Origin: Candidatus Bathyarchaeia archaeon
Lineage (GTDB): Archaea; Thermoproteota; Bathyarchaeia; 40CM-2-53-6; DTGE01
Direction of reading: 5' to 3'
Assembly (NCBI GenBank): GCA_038852285.1
Contig: JAWCKG010000009.1
Coordinates: forward strand, 1-48,290
DNA length: 48,290 nucleotides
Made by a program: the position numbers and the translations under genes. Position 1 is the first letter of the stretch. Each line of letters opens with the position of its first letter. The notes beneath the pieces are model-generated. The model was given only the letters and a program-made list of their open reading frames with translations. It made no database searches and was not told the origin of the DNA. Positions 36,024 to 44,700 of this stretch are shown here, one piece after another.

Positions 36024-36818
36024 ATGTCAGGCAAGTCTAGAAATCATGAAAAGAAGATGACGTTCCTTGAACATACCGTCGAGCTACTAAGCAGGCTTAG
36101 GATAATCGTCCTCTCCGTAGTCCTCTTAGGGTTCTTAGTGGCCTTTTGGCCCACAGACGTCGTTAAGACGTTCAGCGCCTCCTTAGAGTATACGCCTATT
36201 GTAGCCTTACTCATGAATAAGATGAAGCGGGACTTGCTGCCTAAAGGCGCCATGCTCATCGCAGGCAGCATCATGGATACAGCTCACATCTACCTCACGA
36301 TGTCCATGCTCGTCGGCGTGATCTTAAGCTCCCCGATCATAGCCTACGAGCTTTACAAGTTCTTTAACCCAGCGCTCTTGCCCTCTGAGCGGAAGTGGGC
36401 TTCAAGGTTCGTCGCCTCGTTTATAGGGTTAATGATCTTCGGAGCCTCTTTATCCTATAAGGTAATCCTCCCCATCACGTTCAGGATATTAATGTGGTTT
36501 GTGAGAAGCGCCGGGGCAGAGCCAATATTTCACGTCTCAGACTTCGTCAACATCATTGTAACCCTCATGATCGGGGTTGGTTTAATCTACTCTTCACCCA
36601 TATTCGTGGTTTTGCTGGTTGAGAGGGGCGTGTTAACTTCGTCTCAGATCTCGAAAAACCGGCGCATCGTGTACCTTGTTTTCATCATCATGGCCGCCGT
36701 TTTAACACCTGACCCAACGATTCTAAGCGACATAATCCTTTTCGCCCCGTTCGCCATCATCTATGAGGCCGTAATATACGCGTCAAAGCGGGTTGAGAAG
36801 CGTAAAGCCCTCCAGTAA
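36024..36818 (+). CDS. tatC: Sec-independent protein translocase TatC
   Basis: 264 residues from the ATG at 36024, chosen over the TTG at 36015 because GGAG at about 36010 is too close to the latter. Six membrane helices are visible. TatC signatures: MTFLEHTVELLSRLRIIVLS at the N-terminus (receptor site for the twin-arginine signal), YELYKFFNPALLPSERKW in the middle, and LTPDPTILSDIILFAPFAI near the end. It is the signal-recognising core of the Tat translocase and pairs with tatA. Confidence 0.94.
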   Translation: MSGKSRNHEKKMTFLEHTVELLSRLRIIVLSVVLLGFLVAFWPTDVVKTFSASLEYTPIVALLMNKMKRDLLPKGAMLIAGSIMDTAHIYLTMSMLVGVILSSPIIAYELYKFFNPALLPSERKWASRFVASFIGLMIFGASLSYKVILPITFRILMWFVRSAGAEPIFHVSDFVNIIVTLMIGVGLIYSSPIFVVLLVERGVLTSSQISKNRRIVYLVFIIMAAVLTPDPTILSDIILFAPFAIIYEAVIYASKRVEKRKALQ

Positions 36819-36847
36819 GATTTATCCCCTCAATTGAGGAGCAGAAT

Positions 36848-37807
36848 TTGAGCTTAAAAACCCTGTTGGAGAAGGTGGAGGCCGTTGACGCCGCCCAACT
36901 CCGTGAATTAATAACCTATTCAACAAGTCAAGCTGAAGAAGAGAAAAAACAAGGGTTTTTAGGAGATGGTGAAAGAGTAGGGGGCCTAGTTAAACTTCCA
37001 CCTCGAGGGAGAATTCTGATCGTAGGAGACATACATGGAGACCTAAGAAGCCTAAAACATATCATTCTAAATTCCGGTCTCAGACATATGGGTGAAGATG
37101 AGGAGTCAAAGCCTTTCACGACGATTTTTCTAGGAGACTACGTCGACAGGGGTGAACAATCAATCGAAACCCTCTACATAGCCTTAAGCTTAAAGAGGAT
37201 TCATCCGAGTCGAGTGGTGTTGTTGAGGGGAAACCATGAAGGCCCCCGGGACATCCCAGTTTTCCCCCATGAACTACCCTACCTTTATAGGTTGAGGTTC
37301 AAGGATGAGGGTGAAGCCCTATACGATGAAACCGTTAACCTCTTTCAAAAGCTCCCCCACGCCGTTTTGGTTGAGGGGAGGCTTCTTATGGTTCACGGAG
37401 GCGTCCCCCATGGGGTGAAGAGTCTAGAAGACTTGGCCTACGCGGATGAAAACCACCCTGAAACCAGATTCTTGGAGGAAATCCTGTGGAGCGACCCAGT
37501 GGAGGGCTTCACAGGCGTCCATCCATCGCCCAGGGGGGCGGGCATGCTCTTCGGCCCGGATGTTTCATGGAAAGCGGCGGAGATCCTTGGAGTTGACGCG
37601 ATCATCAGGGGGCATGAGCCATGCGACGGTGGGTTCAAGATTAACCATCAAGGCAAGGTGTTAACGCTTTTCTCACGGCTGGGACCACCGTATTACAACC
37701 GTTCAGCCTCCTACTTGGAGGTTGAAGTCCGCGCGAAGGGTTTTAACGCGTATCGCCTCTCACATTTAGCAACCTGTTTCTCAATTGAAGACCTAGAGGC
37801 GTCCTAA
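36848..37807 (+). CDS. PPP-family serine/threonine protein phosphatase
   Basis: 319 residues of the PPP metallophosphatase family. It has the three metal-binding motifs GDIHG, GDYVDRG and RGNHE, followed by the His ligands in MVHGGVP and IIRGHEP. Such archaeal phosphatases remove phosphate from Ser/Thr (sometimes Tyr) of proteins. The start is a TTG at 36848, just after GAGGAG. It follows tatC by 29 bp, but a functional link to Tat is not implied. The catalytic set is complete. Confidence 0.93.
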   Translation: MSLKTLLEKVEAVDAAQLRELITYSTSQAEEEKKQGFLGDGERVGGLVKLPPRGRILIVGDIHGDLRSLKHIILNSGLRHMGEDEESKPFTTIFLGDYVDRGEQSIETLYIALSLKRIHPSRVVLLRGNHEGPRDIPVFPHELPYLYRLRFKDEGEALYDETVNLFQKLPHAVLVEGRLLMVHGGVPHGVKSLEDLAYADENHPETRFLEEILWSDPVEGFTGVHPSPRGAGMLFGPDVSWKAAEILGVDAIIRGHEPCDGGFKINHQGKVLTLFSRLGPPYYNRSASYLEVEVRAKGFNAYRLSHLATCFSIEDLEAS

Positions 37808-37888
37808 GGATAACTCTCGTGGGGACGCTGAACAATCTTAAATATGCGTTTACGTTACTTAGGTTAGGATTAAACGGTGTGAAAAGAC

Positions 37889-38269
37889 TTGAAGCCCCCA
37901 TGTGTTTTTGTGGTGGGAGCCCTACTTCCATCCTTAGGGGTTACGGTCGCTAGGAAGCTTGTTAGGGAACGTGGTTTAAAGCCGATTCAAGCCGCCAGAA
38001 AAATGAGCGTCACCCCCGCCGCTGTCACTCAGTATCTTCAAGGCGTTAGGGGAGGCGGGTACGTTGACGGGTTTTTTGAGCGTGAGGACGTGAAGCTGGT
38101 TTTGAACGGGCTCTTGGAGGAGTTAATCAAGGAGGAGGTTTACTATCCCGCGGTGGTCGAGAAGATATGCGGTTTATGCAAGATGCTTAGACGGGAAGGC
38201 CTGCTGTGTGAACGATGTGTGGAGGTTTCGCCGACGCTTAAGGAGGTGGGCTGCCGGGTTTGCCGGTGA
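37889..38269 (+). CDS. HTH transcriptional regulator with cysteine-rich C-terminus (COG2522-like)
   Basis: 126 residues from a TTG at 37889. The N-terminal part has PCVFVVGALLPSLGVTVARKL, then a Cro/XRE-like helix-turn-helix QAARKMSVTPAAVTQYLQGVRG. The C-terminal third carries six cysteines (CGLC, C, ERC, C, C) that could hold a metal or Fe-S cluster, making it a candidate redox- or metal-responsive regulator. The last 32 bp overlap the 3' end of the convergent rpl18 gene. The targets are unknown. Confidence 0.75.
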   Translation: MKPPCVFVVGALLPSLGVTVARKLVRERGLKPIQAARKMSVTPAAVTQYLQGVRGGGYVDGFFEREDVKLVLNGLLEELIKEEVYYPAVVEKICGLCKMLRREGLLCERCVEVSPTLKEVGCRVCR

Positions 38270-38840
38270 CCTGAGCCTTAACCTCCATGAAGTGCGCGGT
38301 AAAGTCCTCCGGTTTTAAGCCGTTCGCCAAATACTTAGAGAAGAACCTCCTGTACTTTTCAGGTTCAGCTGAAAGATGCTTAGCGTATCCAACTATATGC
38401 GCCCCCTCTATCCTTTCTCGGCTGGGTAGGACGCTTTCATCGTACGGTATTTGTAGACCCGCGTCAACCCCACCCTTCAAGGCCGCGTACACCCTAGCCC
38501 CTTTAACGGATCTCCTTAAACCTATGTCCAGCACGGCTGTCTTCACGTTTTTCTGAACGGCCCTTAAACCCGCCAGCAGGCCTGTGAGATACGCGGCTGG
38601 AAGGTTTCCGCATCCACCTTTCCAACCGAATCTTTTCTGCAACTCCTTTGAGTGAGCTGACGTGATCACCCTGTCCCCTTTAGGGTTGGCTTCGACAAGC
38701 TGAACCGTGATGTTTTTAACGGTTGGCCTAACCACAAACCTCGGTTGCCCAGATAAGACAAGCTGCCTTCGGGCTTTGTAGTCGGTCTTCCCCTCCCTCC
38801 TCCTCCGATACGGCATGTTGTATCTGGATCCCCTAGCCAT
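38238..38840 (-). CDS. rpl18: Large ribosomal subunit protein uL18
   Basis: 200 residues from the ATG at 38840 (MARGSRYNMPYRRRREG); a longer frame to 38981 overlaps rps8 and is rejected. Archaeal-type features: KTDYKARRQLVLSGQPRFVV, AYLTGLLAGLRA, VYAALKGGVDAGLQIPYDE. It binds 5S rRNA with uL5. It is the last gene of the cluster, 11 nt after rps8; the usual L6, L32e and L19e genes between S8 and L18 and the S5, L30 and L15 genes after it are absent. Confidence 0.96.
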   Translation of the reverse strand: MARGSRYNMPYRRRREGKTDYKARRQLVLSGQPRFVVRPTVKNITVQLVEANPKGDRVITSAHSKELQKRFGWKGGCGNLPAAYLTGLLAGLRAVQKNVKTAVLDIGLRRSVKGARVYAALKGGVDAGLQIPYDESVLPSRERIEGAHIVGYAKHLSAEPEKYRRFFSKYLANGLKPEDFTAHFMEVKAQVTGKPGSPPP

Positions 38841-38851
38841 TCGCCGACACC

Positions 38852-39253
38852 TCAGTACACGTAGGCTAGAAGTTGCCCCGCTAACCGGGTTTCCTTCGCT
38901 TCCCGGTGGGAGATTACTCCGCGAGGAGTGGTAAGGATGAGTAAGCCTATGTTGCTGGCTGGAAGATATCTTTTCTCCCATTGCTCCATGTCTTTGAGCT
39001 TAACAGAGAACCTGGGTTTAACCGCTCCGCACTTATTTATTCTGCCTAGAAGCTGGACCTTAAACTTGCCTGCTCTCCCGTCGTCCACGTACTCGAATTC
39101 TCCGATATATCCGTTCTTCTGCATCACCCTGAGGACCTGGCCCACAAGCTTTGACGCAGGCCAGATTACGCACTCCCTTTTATGGCGAGTTTCATTGTTG
39201 TTTATGGTTGACAGGGCGTTGGATAATGGGTCCATCGAGGTCACTTCAACCAC
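38852..39253 (-). CDS. rps8: Small ribosomal subunit protein uS8
   Basis: 133 residues from a GTG at 39253, or 127 from the ATG at 39235, which fits the family N-terminus ([12 protein letters not shown]) better. The C-terminal RNA-binding signature [13 protein letters not shown] is present. It binds 16S rRNA helix 21 early in assembly. It lies directly after S4e, whereas most archaea have L5 and S14 between S4e and S8. Confidence 0.96.
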   Translation of the reverse strand: MVEVTSMDPLSNALSTINNNETRHKRECVIWPASKLVGQVLRVMQKNGYIGEFEYVDDGRAGKFKVQLLGRINKCGAVKPRFSVKLKDMEQWEKRYLPASNIGLLILTTPRGVISHREAKETRLAGQLLAYVY

Positions 39254-39256
39254 CTT

Positions 39257-40006
39257 TCAGCCCGCGGCCAGCTTCACCTCAGGCTTCTCATCGCCTAGGA
39301 TGAACACGTAGTCCGCTACTGTTTGAATCGTCTCCCCGTTTTGATCTTGAATGGAGACCACAGCTCTCCTCGTGGCTGTTCCAGGAGTGAATCCGGTTAT
39401 TCTCCCATGTCTTCCAGCGTTTCTACCGGAGGTGATTAGGGCGTACGCGTTTTCCTGAAACTTCACGTGTTTTAGGATCCTTTGGTCAGGCAGGCTGAGG
39501 ATTAAGGTGTCTCTAGGCTTGTAAACGTCTTCCCTAGGAGCCTTGGGGTCGCTGACCTTCACGATTACGTTTCGGCCGTCGTGTAGGGTGAGCTGTATAT
39601 GGCCGCCTTTAACAACCGTTTTACCTTCGATCCGGCATGGTTTAAGCTGCGACTCCTCCTCGTTGATTTGAATCAGGCCAAGGCCCTTCTTTAATGGCAG
39701 CGCCCTGTACTTGGCGTTGATGTCCTGTATTTCCAAGATGTCCATTAACCCAACCGGGTATTTTCCACTCCTGCGAACCACACCGTCAACCTTCACCTTC
39801 CCCTGGGAAAGGATGATCCTAGCCTCCCTGGCGTTTTTCGCGTAGCCTAGTAGGTCCCTTAAAACTATGGTTAAGGGTATGCTTCGAGGGGCTGGATGGG
39901 GGCCTGGTTTAGGCTTAACAGCCCACTTCTTCTCCTTAACGTGGATGGGCCAGCTTCTAGGCGCCATCAGCCTCTTTAAATGTCTCGCCCCGCCTTTTCC
40001 TCCCAT
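39257..40006 (-). CDS. rps4e: Small ribosomal subunit protein eS4
   Basis: 249 residues. N-terminal GGARHLKRLMAPRSWPIHVK, an S4-type RNA-binding segment (ARIILSQGKVKVDGVVRR), the central domain with YKPRDTLILSLP, and a C-terminal KOW-like part (SGRNAGRHGRITGF). It is found only in archaea and eukaryotes. Its place after L24 is the normal one. Confidence 0.97.
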   Translation of the reverse strand: MGGKGGARHLKRLMAPRSWPIHVKEKKWAVKPKPGPHPAPRSIPLTIVLRDLLGYAKNAREARIILSQGKVKVDGVVRRSGKYPVGLMDILEIQDINAKYRALPLKKGLGLIQINEEESQLKPCRIEGKTVVKGGHIQLTLHDGRNVIVKVSDPKAPREDVYKPRDTLILSLPDQRILKHVKFQENAYALITSGRNAGRHGRITGFTPGTATRRAVVSIQDQNGETIQTVADYVFILGDEKPEVKLAAG

Positions 40007-40034
40007 TTCACCGATTCACCTTCACGGCACACGT

Positions 40035-40424
40035 TTATTCCTCTTCTTTAGCTTTTCTCCTCTCCAGGGATTGACGTCTCCACTTATCGTCCAGGTTGAG
40101 GCCTGTGATCATGACGTTTGAAGGATGCACAGGGATTTTAACGGTTTCCCCGGAGGTTTTCTCCCTGGTAACTCCGTCTATGTACAGCTTCATCTTCCCT
40201 CTATCCACCCCTGAAACCTTTCCCTCTATCCCGGCGAAGTCTCCTCTCATGATCTTCACGGTGTCCCCTATCCTGACGGGGAAAGACCTCGTGAAGTGCT
40301 TCGCCCTTAAATCCTCGGACAGATGGGCTGAAAACAGGGATTTCCGCGAGTGCTGGGGGGATTCGTACATGGCCTTCCTCTGCTTTGAAGGCTTAGAGGA
40401 GGAGGTTTTCACCATTATCTCCAC
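40035..40424 (-). CDS. rpl24: Large ribosomal subunit protein uL24 (L26e type)
   Basis: 129 residues. A basic N-terminal arm (SSKPSKQRKAMYESPQHSRK), then the KOW motif in VRIGDTVKIMRGDFAGIEGKV. Archaeal-type, with the charged tail of the L26e family. It follows rpl23 with no gap, skipping L2, S19, L22, S3, L29, S17 and L14, which normally stand between. Confidence 0.96.
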   Translation of the reverse strand: MEIMVKTSSSKPSKQRKAMYESPQHSRKSLFSAHLSEDLRAKHFTRSFPVRIGDTVKIMRGDFAGIEGKVSGVDRGKMKLYIDGVTREKTSGETVKIPVHPSNVMITGLNLDDKWRRQSLERRKAKEEE

Positions 40425-40700
40425 CTAGAGGACGCCGAGTTTAACGGCTAGGTCAGCAGCCTTGTACTCGGGCTTCAACTTCACATACGCTTTTTTCCTA
40501 CCTGTTGGCGTGACGCATATGTTCACCTTCTCCACCTCAACCTCGTACAGTGTTTCGACGGCCTTCTTCACCTCTCCTTTGTTAACCCTTGAATCCACGA
40601 TGAAGGTGATCTTATTTTCAGCTTCAACAAGCCTGACGGAGCTTTCAGAGATTAGGGGGTATAAGATAACCTTTAGGGCTTGGCCTCTCTCCATAGTCAT
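40425..40700 (-). CDS. rpl23: Large ribosomal subunit protein uL23
   Basis: 91 residues, usual length for archaeal L23. ILYPLISESSVRLVEAENKI near the start and the C-terminal VNICVTPTGRKKAYVKL are family features. It lies at the polypeptide exit tunnel. Its start overlaps the end of rpl4 by 4 nt and its end abuts rpl24. Confidence 0.96.
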   Translation of the reverse strand: MTMERGQALKVILYPLISESSVRLVEAENKITFIVDSRVNKGEVKKAVETLYEVEVEKVNICVTPTGRKKAYVKLKPEYKAADLAVKLGVL

Positions 40701-41482
40701 GCACCTGTGAGCTTCTCCTCTAGTCTTTTCAAAGCTGACTCAGACCATACCGTCAGCCTGCCGGGATGGGTTCCGGGAGCCAGAGCCTCAACGTTTAATC
40801 TGTCTATTTTAACAACGTCCACGCCTGGCAGGTTTCTCGCGGCCTTCAAGACGGCTCCTCCATCCTTCACTACTATGAGTGGGCCTACGCCATGCTTTTT
40901 CCTTCTCCCCCTCATCTTGCCTTTTCCAGCTCTAACCTTCACGGAGTCCCTTACCCTTTCCACATCGGGCCAGAGGCCTAAATTCGCTAGTACTCGGCAG
41001 ACCTCTTTAGTGGAGTTTAACTCCTCGATTTGATCAGTTACGATGAGGGGCAGCTCGGTTTTCTCGTCTACTATGTGTCCTCGGCTTAACACGGCCTCCT
41101 TGGAGGCTGTGGCCGCCACCGCCGCCATTAACGCCCTTACCTTCTCTTTCTTGTTCATGTTTTTACGAACCTTCTTCTCAGGCGTAGGCGGGTGAGCCAG
41201 TCTTCCCTTCACGGTTCCAGGGGCGAAGGCGGCGGACCCCGCCCTAGCGTATCTTTCGCCCTTCACCCTTGGAACGCGGGACAACCCGTATCCGACCCCG
41301 TAGGACTCGGCGGATGTTCTCTTACCCGCCATCCTGTCTCTTCCCTTCGGCTGAATCCGATGGGATTGGGCGGCTAACACAGCCCTTTTGATGAGGTCTG
41401 CTCTGACGAAGGCCTTGAATACTTCGGGTAAACGTATTTTTCCCGTGGGGTTTCCCTCAAGGTCGTAAACGTTAGCCTCCAT
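40697..41482 (-). CDS. rpl4: Large ribosomal subunit protein uL4
   Basis: 261 residues, archaeal L4 (L4e). It begins with ANVYDLEGNPTGKIRLPEVF, has the tunnel loop GVGYGLSRVPRVKGERYARAG with the Arg-rich region, and ends with DRLNVEALAPGTHPGRLTVW. It starts 6 nt after rpl3 and overlaps rpl23 by 4 nt, showing translational coupling. Confidence 0.97.
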   Translation of the reverse strand: MEANVYDLEGNPTGKIRLPEVFKAFVRADLIKRAVLAAQSHRIQPKGRDRMAGKRTSAESYGVGYGLSRVPRVKGERYARAGSAAFAPGTVKGRLAHPPTPEKKVRKNMNKKEKVRALMAAVAATASKEAVLSRGHIVDEKTELPLIVTDQIEELNSTKEVCRVLANLGLWPDVERVRDSVKVRAGKGKMRGRRKKHGVGPLIVVKDGGAVLKAARNLPGVDVVKIDRLNVEALAPGTHPGRLTVWSESALKRLEEKLTGA

Positions 41483-41488
41483 TCTATT

Positions 41489-42496
41489 CTAAGCCCCCTG
41501 CTTTGAATCCAGGCTTACGGCCTCGATTTTATATCTCGGCGAGATAGGCTCAGGAGCCCTAACCGCGTATCTAAGGGTGATCAGCCTCTTTGTGGGTCCT
41601 GGAACGCTTCCCTTGACCATGATGTACTCTGATCTAACCTGTCCGAAACGTAGAAATCCCCCCTTTGGGGTAACCTCTACTCCGTTCCCCCCTACTTTGA
41701 GGATCTGCTTGTTATATTCTGTTCTACGGTGGAAGCCCATTTGCCCAGCCCTTGGAACTGTTCTCATAACGTAGTGGGGGTGCCATGGGCCGAGGCTGCC
41801 GACACCCCTTACCTTCTTCCTAGCCTTATGGTGAAGTCTGGCGACTCCGAAGCGTTTAACCGGTCCTTGGAAGCCTTTCCCCCCGGTCACCGCTAGGACG
41901 TCGATAAACTGTCCCTCTTGAAACACGCTTGAAGCCTTAACCTCCTTCCCCAACATTCCCTTCGCGTATTCAAGCTGACCCTTCACGTCACCTCCGCCAA
42001 CCTTCACCTCCAAGAGCTCAGGCTTCTTTTTACCCTTAGCCGCGACCCTTGGTTGAGTGGCCAGGATAAGCCTAACCTCTTTCAGCTCCCCAATCTTATC
42101 CTCCAGCTTCTTAAGCCCAGGCTCTGGGTCGAATTTTTCAGGTAAGGTGAAAACCCTAGACAGGTCCTTGGGCGGACTGTTCATCCACGCCTCCCCCGCC
42201 ACTGTTAGGCCCTTATAGGACGCCGTATAGCCCCTAACGGCGCATACGATCATTGGTGGTATTTCAATCACCGTGGCTGGAACAACGATCTCCTTGCCAT
42301 ATGTTGAGGAGCCCTTTTTCTCGTCAACCGCCACCACATGTGTCATGCCGGCTTTATAACCCGCCATCGCCAGCGGTCTAGGGTCGCCGCTTACTTCAGG
42401 CCAATGCTTAACCCTGGCGATCCAGCGTTTAGCCCTCGCCCTAGGGGAGTACGCCAGCGAACCCCTTCTAGGTGAGCTCCACTTCTTTCTACCCAT
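41489..42496 (-). CDS. rpl3: Large ribosomal subunit protein uL3
   Basis: 335 residues, the usual archaeal length. N-terminal RRGSLAYSPRARAKRWIARV, MAGYKAGMTHVVAVD, and the peptidyl-transferase-reaching loop VTGGKGFQGPVKRFG...PWHPHYVMRTVPRAGQMG. Its ATG directly abuts the stop of rps19e. In most archaea the upstream neighbour is a SPOUT methyltransferase, not S19e. Confidence 0.97.
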   Translation of the reverse strand: MGRKKWSSPRRGSLAYSPRARAKRWIARVKHWPEVSGDPRPLAMAGYKAGMTHVVAVDEKKGSSTYGKEIVVPATVIEIPPMIVCAVRGYTASYKGLTVAGEAWMNSPPKDLSRVFTLPEKFDPEPGLKKLEDKIGELKEVRLILATQPRVAAKGKKKPELLEVKVGGGDVKGQLEYAKGMLGKEVKASSVFQEGQFIDVLAVTGGKGFQGPVKRFGVARLHHKARKKVRGVGSLGPWHPHYVMRTVPRAGQMGFHRRTEYNKQILKVGGNGVEVTPKGGFLRFGQVRSEYIMVKGSVPGPTKRLITLRYAVRAPEPISPRYKIEAVSLDSKQGA

Positions 42497-42949
42497 CTAA
42501 GACACCCTAGCCGCGGACTTCACAGTTTTCTCAGCGAGCAACTCAGATGATAACCGGTCAAGAAGCCGCTGCCCCTCAGCGGTGATCCTCCTCCCCGCCT
42601 TATTCGCCTTTTCCACTAACCCGGCTTTCTCAAGCTGTTGTAACGGCTCCCTGATGGATGATCCCCCACCCTTAGCCGTATGCTCGGGCCTCCTCCCCCG
42701 CCTCTTCCTAGCACCGTACTCCTTCCTCAGCCTGGACACGCCCACCGGGCCGTGAACATACAGCTTCCTCAGCAGGGAGGCACATCGCGTATACCACCAA
42801 TCGGGGTCTTGGGGCGGGTGCTCCTTAGCCGAGCTTGTTTTGGCGAACATCGCCCAGCTCGGTGGAGCAACCTCCTCCACATTCTCCTTTAAGTAAGAGG
42901 CCAGCCTTTTAATCAAGGCCTCCGGAGATACTTCAAAGGCTGTGGGCAT
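42497..42949 (-). CDS. rps19e: Small ribosomal subunit protein eS19
   Basis: 150 residues. S19e features: LIKRLASYLKENVEEVAPPSW near the start, DPDWWYTRCASLLRKLYVHG, and the C-terminal REPLQQLEKAGLVEK...ITAEGQRLLDRL winged-helix part. It is an archaeal/eukaryotic 40S-type protein required for small-subunit maturation. It is the first gene of the ribosomal operon, with GGTGG before the ATG. Finding S19e at the head of the L3-L4-L23 group is unusual. Confidence 0.96.
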   Translation of the reverse strand: MPTAFEVSPEALIKRLASYLKENVEEVAPPSWAMFAKTSSAKEHPPQDPDWWYTRCASLLRKLYVHGPVGVSRLRKEYGARKRRGRRPEHTAKGGGSSIREPLQQLEKAGLVEKANKAGRRITAEGQRLLDRLSSELLAEKTVKSAARVS

Positions 42950-43055
42950 ACCACCGCCCCCCTACAGGGAACTGGTTCATCGAATACTCACTTGTCATGT
43001 AACTTACTCCAGCGGATCTTAACCACTGGACCGGAGGGGGTTTTAATCTCCGAGT

Positions 43056-43421
43056 TTAAGATAAAGGTTTCGATGATCGTGGCATGCCTCCCCGCCGCCT
43101 CAGAATGACGCTAACCGTGAACGCGACTAAGATCGCTATGATGAGGATTGACGCTATCTTAGAGGACTCTAGCTGTGGAGGAGTGTAGACGGCTTCAACG
43201 CTGGTCATCGTAGCCGATACTTCAACCACGGTTACGTTAGGGGTGAAGATGGACGCCTCAACCGTTGTGGTAGACGCGTTCACAACTCCTCCAACCTGCA
43301 TATAGACAACGCGGACCGCGAAGCCGTGTATCCATGGTTGAAGCGTCGGGGTAGCGGAAACCGTTGAAGTAAACCCGATGATGGTTAATATCAGGATTAA
43401 AGCGGTTAAACGAGCTTTCAT
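43056..43421 (-). CDS. Small exported, C-terminally anchored protein of unknown function
   Basis: 121 residues. A signal peptide (ARLTALILILTIIGFTSTVSA, residues 3-23) is followed by a Thr/Val-rich extracytoplasmic part (TTTVEASIFTPNVTVVEVSA), then one membrane helix near residues 88-108 and a basic stop-transfer RRRGG. I recognise no family. The start and upstream region have a decayed copy at about 44595-44700, so this locus was once duplicated. Confidence 0.6.
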   Translation of the reverse strand: MKARLTALILILTIIGFTSTVSATPTLQPWIHGFAVRVVYMQVGGVVNASTTTVEASIFTPNVTVVEVSATMTSVEAVYTPPQLESSKIASILIIAILVAFTVSVILRRRGGMPRSSKPLS

Positions 43422-43827
43422 GATGGATAATTCACCTCCCGAAGGTTATTAAAGGTTCATTAAAGATCTAACGGAGATTCTCCATTAAACTGTTAACCTT
43501 TCGTCAGCGGTTAGGGTTGTGGATATAACCCCATGCGAGTTTAGAGATCCGATCCGGTTTACAACGTGGTTTTGATCCGGCCACCTGAACAATTTGAAAA
43601 ACGCCTGATGGAAGCTCCTTGAGCCGTATGGAGACGGTCTCATAATTCAGTAAATACGACCTGAGGAGTCATGAGCATTTAGGTAGTTGCAACTCGACCT
43701 AGCTTGTTTGCGTCGTTGGAGACACCTTTGTCTAAGAAAGGAGGTTGTCGTTATTTTTGACTTTCCTTCTGTATAACAAAGATTAATTTTTATATAAGTT
43801 ATACTGAATGTTAGAAGTGGATCGACT
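43422..43827. other. 406-bp intergenic region, parent copy of a local duplication
   Basis: No gene is seen. It separates the small membrane-protein gene (minus) and vapB (plus) and contains the vapB promoter. Stretches at 43422-43470, 43556-43665 and 43786-43827 resemble 44643-44690, 44832-44939 and 46122-46165 respectively. Confidence 0.5.
43789..43798 (+). promoter_or_regulatory. TATA box of the vapBC operon
   Basis: TTTATATAAG lies 30-39 nt before the vapB ATG. The same box with the same spacing is preserved before the broken vapB copy (46125-46134), which supports it being the promoter. Confidence 0.55.
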
Positions 43828-44100
43828 ATGGGAATAACCGTAGTGATAAAGGACGTGGATGAAAGCGCCTTTAGGAGGCTAAAAGCCGAGGCGGTGAAAA
43901 AGGGAATTAAGGTCGGTCAAGCAGCATCGCAGGCTTTTAGGCTGTGGGCTCAGGAATCCGAGTTGAAACCCTTAAAGGACCTCAACCGTTTACGAAGCGC
44001 CGCCGAGGCCATAGAAAACGCCAGGTTAAAGCTTAAGATGATTAAGGAATGGTCCAGCGTGGACGTGATAAGAAGTTGGAGAGAGCGACCAAAGGCGTAG
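43828..44100 (+). CDS. vapB: VapB-type antitoxin
   Basis: 90 residues. The N-terminus GITVVIKDVDESAFRRLKAEAVKKG has the strand-helix pattern of a ribbon-helix-helix-like archaeal antitoxin; the C-terminal half (about 50-90) is helical and should wrap the toxin. It overlaps the start of the vapC frame, the usual arrangement for a toxin-antitoxin pair. A frameshifted copy of its first 20 codons lies at 46166. Confidence 0.75.
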   Translation: MGITVVIKDVDESAFRRLKAEAVKKGIKVGQAASQAFRLWAQESELKPLKDLNRLRSAAEAIENARLKLKMIKEWSSVDVIRSWRERPKA

Positions 44101-44525
44101 TGATAGATGCCTCAGTGGCGGCCAAATGGTTCATCCCGGAGGAAGACAGCGACAAAGCCTCAAGAATTCTACAAGAATACGTCAAGGGAAAAATAGAGGT
44201 TTATTCAACTGACCTATTAATTTACGAAGTAGTTAACGCTATGCGATACAGGCCAGACATAAGCGATGAAGCTTTATCATCTAATGTGGAAAATTTATTT
44301 AAGCTCCAGCTTAACTTAATTCCCCCAACTCTGGACGTGATCTCTGAAGCCGCATTAAAAGCTAGAGAGCTGGACCTATCAACCTACGATGCTTGCTACA
44401 TGGTCGTCGCCGAAGCGTTAGCTGCAAACCTAATAACAGCTGATGAAAAGCTTTACGAAAAATGCAAGGAAAACAAATTAACATTCCTCCTCAAGGATCT
44501 TGACGAAAAATGGAGAATCGCGTAA
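44076..44525 (+). CDS. vapC: VapC-type PIN-domain toxin
   Basis: About 150 residues from the TTG at 44076; the frame is open back to an ATG at 44049, which would deepen the overlap with vapB from 25 to 52 nt. PIN-domain acids are present: VVIDASVAAKWFIPEE, then STDLLIYEVVNAMRY, LDLSTYDACYMVVAEAL and NLITADEKLYEKC. VapC enzymes are Mg-dependent RNases acting on tRNA or rRNA, held inactive by VapB. Confidence 0.85.
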   Translation: MERATKGVVIDASVAAKWFIPEEDSDKASRILQEYVKGKIEVYSTDLLIYEVVNAMRYRPDISDEALSSNVENLFKLQLNLIPPTLDVISEAALKARELDLSTYDACYMVVAEALAANLITADEKLYEKCKENKLTFLLKDLDEKWRIA

Positions 44526-44591
44526 CGATGTTTAAAGGCTGAAGCCGCCTCGACCTTTTAAAGGAACATATCGTAAACCAAGGTCCTTTAA

Positions 44592-44700
44592 GGCATCCAT
44601 AAGAAGTAAAGCAGGATTAAAGCCGTTAAACGGGCTTTCATAATGAATAGTTCATCTCCTCTCGGGTTATTAATGTTCCTCAACGAATCCGCTGTGAGTC
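44592..44700 (-). pseudogene. Relic of the start of the 43056-43421 gene plus its upstream region
   Basis: On the minus strand an ATG at 44642-44640 begins MKARLTALILL, identical to the first ten residues of the intact gene at 43421, then runs MP-stop after 17 codons. The bases just upstream (44643-44700) also resemble those upstream of the intact gene, so both the start and part of the control region were copied. Confidence 0.7.

Noticed and set aside
38841-38981. N-terminal extension of the L18 frame
   Set aside because: It overlaps rps8 in another frame; the conserved archaeal L18 start is the ATG at 38840.
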